From positions 1 to 28,201 of the forward strand of contig JAJTHO010000066.1 of NCBI GenBank assembly GCA_021297975.1: a stretch of DNA of 28,201 bases. Reading direction: 5' to 3'. The notes beneath the pieces are model-generated. The model searched no databases and was not told the DNA's origin. It worked only from the letters and a program-made list of their open reading frames with translations. The stretch is from Alphaproteobacteria bacterium (GTDB lineage: Bacteria; Pseudomonadota; Alphaproteobacteria; JAJTHO01). Positions 23,327-28,201 of the stretch are shown here, in pieces; position 1 is the stretch's first letter, and each line of letters begins with the position of its first letter. A program made the position numbers and the translations under genes.

Positions 23327-26023
23327 TCAAACCGCCCCGTGGCAATGCTTATACTTCTTACCACTACCACACGGACACGGCTCATTGCGCGCGGTGCGTC
23401 CCCATGTTGTGGGATCATTTTGATCAAACGGGCGGTTATCGAGCGCCGCCGCCGCAGCGGCATTACTCGCAACCGCAGGCTCAGCAGTCTCCGCCGCATC
23501 GCCCCCCAGCACATCCGCCCGCGATTCCTGCCAGCGCCGCGCTGCCTCTTGCTGCGCCGCTTCTAATTCACCCAAAGGCTCACTGCGCACCTCTAATCGT
23601 GCCAAAAGCTGGGTCAGTGTTTCTTTCAGCTTTTCCAGCATCCCTTGGAAATTCTCAAACGCCTCGCGCTTGTATTCCTGCAGCGGGTCGCGCTGGCCAT
23701 ACGCGCGCCAGTTGATACCCTGACGCAGCTGATCCAGCGTTAACAAATGGTCTTTCCACACCTGATCCAAGACTTGCAGCAGCAAGGATTTTTCGGCGTG
23801 GTTCCACAGCTCAGGCGCCGCCTGGCTCCGCTGGCGCTGCATGTGCTCTTCGACTGCTTGGGCGAGGCGCTGTTTAATCTCGGAATCGGCAACGCCCTCC
23901 TCCGCCGCCCATGCGGCAACGGGAAGCTCTAGGCCAAAAATCATCTTCACTTCTTCCGCGAGGCCGTCTCCATCCCATTCCTCATGATAGCTGCCCGCCG
24001 GGATGTGCCGCGCCACCATGCTTTCGACAACGTCAGCGCGGAAGCTGTCAACCGTATCGGCAACGCTTTCTGCGGCCATAATCTCGCGCCGCTGTTCGTA
24101 AATGACTTTCCGCTGATCGTTCATCACATCGTCGTATTTCAAAAGATTTTTGCGGATGTCAAAGTTGCGCGCTTCCACTTTTTTCTGCGCGCGCTCCAAG
24201 GCTTTGGTAAGGAACGGGTGGGTAATCGGCTCGTTTTCTTCAAGCCCCAGTTTAGTCAGCCACGGATCAATCTTTTGTGAGCCAAAAATCCGCATCAAAT
24301 CATCTTCAAGGCAGATAAAAAACTTGGAACGCCCCGGATCGCCCTGCCGCCCGCTGCGGCCGCGCAGCTGGTTATCAATCCGCCGTGATTCGTGGCGCTC
24401 AGAGCCAATAACAAAGAGGCCGCCCGCTGCCAGCACTTTTTCTTTCGCGGCTTGATGCACGGCGCGCGCCTCTTCACCGCCCTCCGCCACCATCAGCACG
24501 AGGTTTCCGCCCAGCTGAATATCCGTACCGCGCCCGGCCATGTTGGTTGCAATCGTAATCGCGCCGGGTTTCCCGGCCTGGGCGATAATCGTTGCTTCCT
24601 GTTCGTGGAAGCGGGCGTTGAGCACCTCGTGCTTAATCTTTTTCTTGGTTAAAAACGCCGACAAGGATTCGGATTTGGCAATCGAGACTGTCCCCACCAA
24701 AACCGGCTGGCCGCGCCCATAGCATTCCTCAATCTGCGCCAGAATGGCTTGGTTTTTCTCCGCCTCAGAGCGGTAGATAACGTCCTGATCATCTTGCCTT
24801 GCAACGGTGACGTTCGTCGGGATTTCCACCACATCGAGGGTGTAAATCTCGCCGAATTCTGCCGCCTCGGTCATCGCCGTGCCGGTCATGCCGCTGAGTT
24901 TTTTGTACAACCTGAAGTAATTTTGAAAGGTAATGGAAGCCAGCGTCTGGTTTTCCATTTGCACCGGCACGCCTTCTTTGGCCTCAATCGCCTGATGCAG
25001 GCCGTCTGAATAGCGCCGCCCTTCCATCATCCGCCCGGTAAACTCATCAATAATATAGACTTTTTTGTCTTTGACGATGTATTCCTTGTCTTTTTCAAAC
25101 AGGGCATGGGCGCGCATCGCCTGCGTTGCATGGTGCAAAACGCTGATATTGCTGATGTCATACAGGCCAGAGCCCTCATTAATCAGCCCTTTTTCCCTGA
25201 GGACTTCCTCAAGTCGAATTTGCCCGGCCTCAGAAAACGTTGCGGATTTCTGCTTTTCATCCACTTCAAAGCATTCCGCCGCGGGTAGCAGCCGCACCAC
25301 GGCGTCCAGCTTAATGTACAGATCCGTCGTGCCCTCGCCCGGGCCCGAGATAATCAGCGGCGTGCGCGCCTCATCAATCAGGATGCTGTCCACCTCATCG
25401 ATAATCGCATAGCTCAGCGGCCGCTGCACCATCGCGCCAAAGCTGAATTTCATGTTATCGCGGAGGTAATCAAAGCCCAGCTCGTTGTTGGTGGCGTAGG
25501 TGATGTCACTTAAATACTGTTCGCGCCGTTCGCGGTCATCAAGGCCGTGGACGATACAGCCGACGCTTAACCCCAGAAAACGAAACACCTGCGCCATCCA
25601 TTCGGAATCGCGCCTCGCGAGGTAATCGTTCACGGTGACAACGTGCACGCCTTCGCCCTTTAGGGCATTGAGATAGGCAGGGAATGTCGCGACCAGCGTT
25701 TTGCCCTCACCCGTTTTCATTTCCGAGATTTTACCCGAATGCAAAACCATACCGCCGATAAGCTGAACATCAAAGGCGCGCAGACCCAAGGTGCGTTTCG
25801 CCGCCTCGCGCACCACCGCAAAGGCCGCAGGCAGAATATCATCCAGCGTCTGGCCGTTTTTCAGCTGGTCTTTGAAAATGTGCGTTTGCGCCGCCAGCTC
25901 CGTGTCGCTGAGCGCGCTGATTTTTGGCTCAAGCGCGTTAATGGCCTCCGCCTGGCGGCGGTATTTTTTGATAAGCCGGTCGTTGGACGAGCCGAACAGT
26001 TTTTGGGCAAAATGAAGCAGCAT
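23327..26023 (-). CDS. secA: preprotein translocase ATPase SecA
   Basis: The 898-residue protein is full length. It has Walker A KTGEGKT (103-109), Walker B-like IIDEVDSILIDEA with the following TPLIISGP, the second motor domain with NMAGRGTDIQLGG and QLRGRSGRQGDPG, and a C-terminal zinc-binding SEC-C segment (NEPCPCGSGKKYKHCHG) for SecB and lipids. An Ala-rich linker (about 850-875) precedes the zinc segment. SecA drives post-translational export through SecYEG and would serve the exported BamA, Skp and barrel protein made here. It is a single gene, not in an operon. Confidence 0.97.
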   Translation of the reverse strand: MLLHFAQKLFGSSNDRLIKKYRRQAEAINALEPKISALSDTELAAQTHIFKDQLKNGQTLDDILPAAFAVVREAAKRTLGLRAFDVQLIGGMVLHSGKISEMKTGEGKTLVATFPAYLNALKGEGVHVVTVNDYLARRDSEWMAQVFRFLGLSVGCIVHGLDDRERREQYLSDITYATNNELGFDYLRDNMKFSFGAMVQRPLSYAIIDEVDSILIDEARTPLIISGPGEGTTDLYIKLDAVVRLLPAAECFEVDEKQKSATFSEAGQIRLEEVLREKGLINEGSGLYDISNISVLHHATQAMRAHALFEKDKEYIVKDKKVYIIDEFTGRMMEGRRYSDGLHQAIEAKEGVPVQMENQTLASITFQNYFRLYKKLSGMTGTAMTEAAEFGEIYTLDVVEIPTNVTVARQDDQDVIYRSEAEKNQAILAQIEECYGRGQPVLVGTVSIAKSESLSAFLTKKKIKHEVLNARFHEQEATIIAQAGKPGAITIATNMAGRGTDIQLGGNLVLMVAEGGEEARAVHQAAKEKVLAAGGLFVIGSERHESRRIDNQLRGRSGRQGDPGRSKFFICLEDDLMRIFGSQKIDPWLTKLGLEENEPITHPFLTKALERAQKKVEARNFDIRKNLLKYDDVMNDQRKVIYEQRREIMAAESVADTVDSFRADVVESMVARHIPAGSYHEEWDGDGLAEEVKMIFGLELPVAAWAAEEGVADSEIKQRLAQAVEEHMQRQRSQAAPELWNHAEKSLLLQVLDQVWKDHLLTLDQLRQGINWRAYGQRDPLQEYKREAFENFQGMLEKLKETLTQLLARLEVRSEPLGELEAAQQEAARRWQESRADVLGGDAAETAEPAVASNAAAAAALDNRPFDQNDPTTWGRTARNEPCPCGSGKKYKHCHGAV

Positions 26024-26034
26024 AATTTAATGGA

Positions 26035-26063
26035 GCGTTACGAACTGTAGGGTATAGTGTCAA
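26035..26063 (-). promoter_or_regulatory. possible secA promoter
   Basis: On the minus strand a perfect -35 box TTGACA (26063-26058) is followed after 17 bases by TAACGC (26040-26035), a weak -10. The ATG of secA is 11 bases further. The -35 is convincing, the -10 is not. Confidence 0.4.
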
Positions 26064-26097
26064 CCTAGATATGTATCACCCGCCTTTTCCTTAGGGT

Positions 26098-26212
26098 GTC
26101 ATCCTGAGCGCTGCAAAACCATTAGGTTTTGCAAAGTCGAAGGATCTCCTTAAAATAATGGGGAGATTCCTCGGCTCGACAAAACCTAATGGTTTTGCCG
26201 GCTCGGAATGAC
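26098..26212. repeat. 115-bp palindromic intergenic element (GTCATCCTGAGC ... GCTCGGAATGAC)
   Basis: Imperfect inverted repeats GTCATCCTGAGC and GCTCGGAATGAC bound the element. Two internal hairpins share one stem: GCAAAACC-ATTA-GGTTTTGC near the left and AAAACC-TAAT-GGTTTT near the right. Between them lie GGATCTCC and GGAGATTCC arms. It has the same architecture as the element at 17737-17844 with different stem sequences. It lies between secA and cyaY. Confidence 0.8.
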
Positions 26213-26267
26213 GTTATAAAAAATGGCAACGGTATGCTATCGTTACAGTAGAAATAGAAAGTATTTT

Positions 26268-26549
26268 ATGCCCATAGAAAAAGCCGCCCGCCATATTTTA
26301 TCAGCCGTTGCGGATGCTGCCGATGCGTTGGGGTTAGAGATTGGCGGCAATGATCTCATGCTGACAATCGATTCAAAGGCCGGACAATACGTCCTTAATT
26401 GGCACGCGCCCACAGAGCAGCTCTGGCTCTCCTCCCCCACCAGCGGCGCGGCGCATTACGCCCTCGACGGCGCAGAGTGGAAAAACACCCGCGGCGGTGA
26501 GCCTTTAGAGGCGCGCCTCGCGCATGAACTGGGTCTCGCGTTTGAATGA
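26268..26549 (+). CDS. cyaY: frataxin-like iron-sulfur protein CyaY
   Basis: I choose ATG 26268 (MPIEKAARHILSAVADAADA), giving 93 residues; an upstream start at 26223 would add an unlikely extension. The core is clear: an acidic N-terminal helix, then GQYVLNWHAPTEQLWLSSPT and SGAAHYALDGAEWKN, then a C-terminal helix EARLAHELGLAFE. The QxWLSSPxSG strand pair is the frataxin signature. CyaY/frataxin handles iron in Fe-S cluster assembly on IscU. Its stop overlaps the coaBC ATG by four bases (ATGA). Confidence 0.9.
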   Translation: MPIEKAARHILSAVADAADALGLEIGGNDLMLTIDSKAGQYVLNWHAPTEQLWLSSPTSGAAHYALDGAEWKNTRGGEPLEARLAHELGLAFE

Positions 26550-27751
26550 ATGCAATGAGTGCGCCGAAAACCATCCTCCTGATTATCACCGGCGGTATCG
26601 CCGCTGTGAAAAGTCTTGAGCTGCTGCGCCGCCTGCGGGATGGCGGGCACAAGGTTGAGGTTATTCTCACCAAAGCCGCTACCGAATTCGTCACCCCGCT
26701 GTCTGTCGGCGCACTGAATGAGGCCGAGCCGCACACGGAGCTGTTCAACCTGACCGCCGAGGCAAAAATGGGGCATATTCGCCTCGCGCGGGAAGCTGAC
26801 CTTGTCGCCGTTATCCCCGCCAGCGCCGATTTCCTCGCGAAAATGGCGCACGGGCGCGCGGATGACCTCGCCAGCACGGTTTTACTGGCAACCACCGCCC
26901 CGGTCGTTGTTGCCCCGGCGATGAACCACCGCATGTGGGCGCATCCGGCGACGACCGCTAATGTTGCAACGCTTCAAGGGCGCGGCGTGTTTGTGATTCC
27001 ACCCGAACACGGCGCGATGGCTTGCGGCGAGACCGGCGCGGGGCGCTTGCCGGAGGTTGCGGCGCTGCTGCCGTTACTGGACATTATCTTGGCTGGTCTG
27101 CCCGCTGGCCGCCCGCTGCGGGGGAAAAAAGCGCTGGTCACGAGCGGCGCAACGCATGAGCCGCTCGATCCTGTGCGGTTTCTGGGTAACCACAGCTCTG
27201 GCCGCCAAGGCCACACGCTGGCGGGGGCGCTGATGCTGGCGGGGGCGGAGGTAACGCTGCTGGAGGGGCATGTGTCCGTGCCCGCGCCGCCGGGGGTTAC
27301 CGTTATCAAAACGCCCACCGCCGCCGCGCTGTATGATGCCGCGCTGGCCGCCCTGCCGGTGGATATCGCCATCTGCGCCGCCGCCGTGGCCGATTGGCAG
27401 TTGGATACCCCCCTGCCCCAAAAACAAAAGAAAAACGGCGCCGGCAGCTGGACACCGAGCTTCAGCCCCACGCCGGATACGCTCCGCGCCCTAGGAACGC
27501 ATAAAACCAGCCGCCCCCGCCTCGTTATCGGTTTTGCCGCCGAAACGGAAAATGCCTTGGAAAACGCCCGGCAAAAACGGCAGGATAAGGGCTGTGACTG
27601 GCTACTCGTTAATGAAATCAGCGCGAAAAACCCGGCGTTTGGCGCGGCAACAAACACCGTTACGTTGCTAGACGGCAAAACAGAGCATTTCTTTGAAAAT
27701 AAAAGCAAAGCGCATATTGCCGCCGCGTGCATACAAAAAATAATTGCTTAA
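26546..27751 (+). CDS. coaBC: bifunctional phosphopantothenoylcysteine decarboxylase / phosphopantothenate-cysteine ligase
   Basis: The 401-residue protein has both halves. The CoaC part has ILLIITGGIAAVKSLELLRR, the catalytic His in MGHIRLAREADL and the PAMNHRMW motif. The CoaB part has TSGATHEPLDPVRFLGNHSS and CAAAVADWQ. Together they convert 4'-phosphopantothenate and cysteine to 4'-phosphopantetheine for coenzyme A. The start overlaps cyaY by four bases, and ATG 26555 is an alternative three codons in. The TAA stop overlaps the stop of the convergent SRPBCC gene within TTAA. Confidence 0.95.
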   Translation: MNAMSAPKTILLIITGGIAAVKSLELLRRLRDGGHKVEVILTKAATEFVTPLSVGALNEAEPHTELFNLTAEAKMGHIRLAREADLVAVIPASADFLAKMAHGRADDLASTVLLATTAPVVVAPAMNHRMWAHPATTANVATLQGRGVFVIPPEHGAMACGETGAGRLPEVAALLPLLDIILAGLPAGRPLRGKKALVTSGATHEPLDPVRFLGNHSSGRQGHTLAGALMLAGAEVTLLEGHVSVPAPPGVTVIKTPTAAALYDAALAALPVDIAICAAAVADWQLDTPLPQKQKKNGAGSWTPSFSPTPDTLRALGTHKTSRPRLVIGFAAETENALENARQKRQDKGCDWLLVNEISAKNPAFGAATNTVTLLDGKTEHFFENKSKAHIAAACIQKIIA

Positions 27752-28201
27752 TTACCGCCCTCCATCGCCGCAATGGATTGCTGCCAATGGGCGCGCAGCG
27801 TTCGTTCCATTACCCACGTGTCAACCATGGGCGGCATCCAGAAATCCGGCTCAATCACCGCTTGAAAATCAACCGCCGTCTCCCGCTCGCTCAACGCCGT
27901 CAGCCGCCAGTCCGTCTGGCCATAACGCAGGTTGCTTTCAGATGGCAGCGTTTCGCCATGGATATGCCGCCCTTCCGCCAGTATCACTACCCGCTGCGTG
28001 TTAGTAACGCGCTGGCAATAGAGCAGCACGCAGTCTTCGCTAACAACCTCAACAACCACCGCGCCATCAGCCTCAGTGCGCAGCACGCGGCTGCTTTGGA
28101 TGCTGGAATCAAGTCTGTTTAGGTGCTCAAAGTCGATAAGCATGGCGCGCACCCGCTGAAGCGGCGCATTAATACGCACCGACACAGAAAGCGTATAACG
28201 A
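27748..28201 (-). CDS. SRPBCC-fold (START/polyketide cyclase-like) protein, 5' truncated by window
   Basis: The frame is open to the right edge; the residues before the GTG at 28185 read RYTLS, so the true start is beyond the window and about 150 residues are visible. VSVRINAPLQRVRAMLIDFE (first strand and helices), then alternating strands and a final long helix (VDTWVMERTLRAHWQQSIAA) follow the SRPBCC pattern of a lipid- or ligand-binding cavity, as in Coq10/RatA relatives. The ligand is unknown. It is convergent with coaBC, sharing TTAA at the stops. Confidence 0.65.
   Translation of the reverse strand, partial: RYTLSVSVRINAPLQRVRAMLIDFEHLNRLDSSIQSSRVLRTEADGAVVVEVVSEDCVLLYCQRVTNTQRVVILAEGRHIHGETLPSESNLRYGQTDWRLTALSERETAVDFQAVIEPDFWMPPMVDTWVMERTLRAHWQQSIAAMEGGN

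Noticed and set aside
23024..23566. A 180-codon plus-strand frame from the tRNA flank into secA
   Set aside because: It crosses the tandem tRNA repeat, a palindromic element and the antisense of the SecA C-terminus; no start signal.

Overview
This is a bacterial chromosome segment that reads most naturally as an alphaproteobacterium. The evidence for that is the uppS-cdsA-dxr-rseP-bamA-skp envelope operon, tadA divergent from an rluB-type gene and rsmD, a frataxin gene (cyaY) coupled to coaBC, and GC-rich housekeeping codon use. The taxon is an inference; no rRNA is present.

Layout. Positions 1-1600 are accessory and AT-richer: the 5' end of a transposase gene, then two unknown ORFs, the second broken exactly at an array of five 8-bp repeats. 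Positions 1619-8469 are the minus-strand envelope operon: undecaprenyl-PP synthase, CDP-DG synthase, DXP reductoisomerase, RseP protease, BamA, Skp. Positions 8490-12483 carry three small plus-strand toxin-antitoxin (TA) modules around thiC, which has a TPP riboswitch. All three modules share one promoter design, a predicted leaderless antitoxin start and a 14-nt antitoxin/toxin overlap. Copies of the 3' end of lpdA lie between and beside them. Positions 12502-14447 hold lpdA and a 5-formyl-THF cyclo-ligase gene, and 14464-15627 a low-complexity protein with a possible type I secretion C-terminus. Positions 15711-18432 hold tadA, a class-I-amidotransferase-like hydrolase, an rluB-type pseudouridine synthase and rsmD, followed by an outer-membrane barrel protein (18486-19247). 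Positions 19567-22490 are an AT-rich two-gene operon: a PLP aminotransferase translationally coupled to a 531-residue protein I cannot assign. It abuts the 3' end of tRNA-Pro(CGG). Two tRNA-Val genes (CAC, TAC) follow, with a tandem copy of the second one's 3' part. The right end has secA, cyaY-coaBC and a truncated SRPBCC-fold gene.

How the parts work together. The long minus-strand operon couples isoprenoid, lipid-carrier and phospholipid precursor synthesis to outer-membrane protein assembly. thiC and lpdA connect thiamine synthesis with the 2-oxo-acid dehydrogenases. The accessory layers are the likely sources of novelty: the slipping-repeat ORF, the TA modules linked to lpdA ends, the aminotransferase/unknown operon and the low-complexity protein.

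Three intergenic palindromic repeat elements (17737-17844, 23177-23257, 26098-26212) are probably members of dispersed genomic families. No CRISPR array, prophage gene or rRNA was seen.
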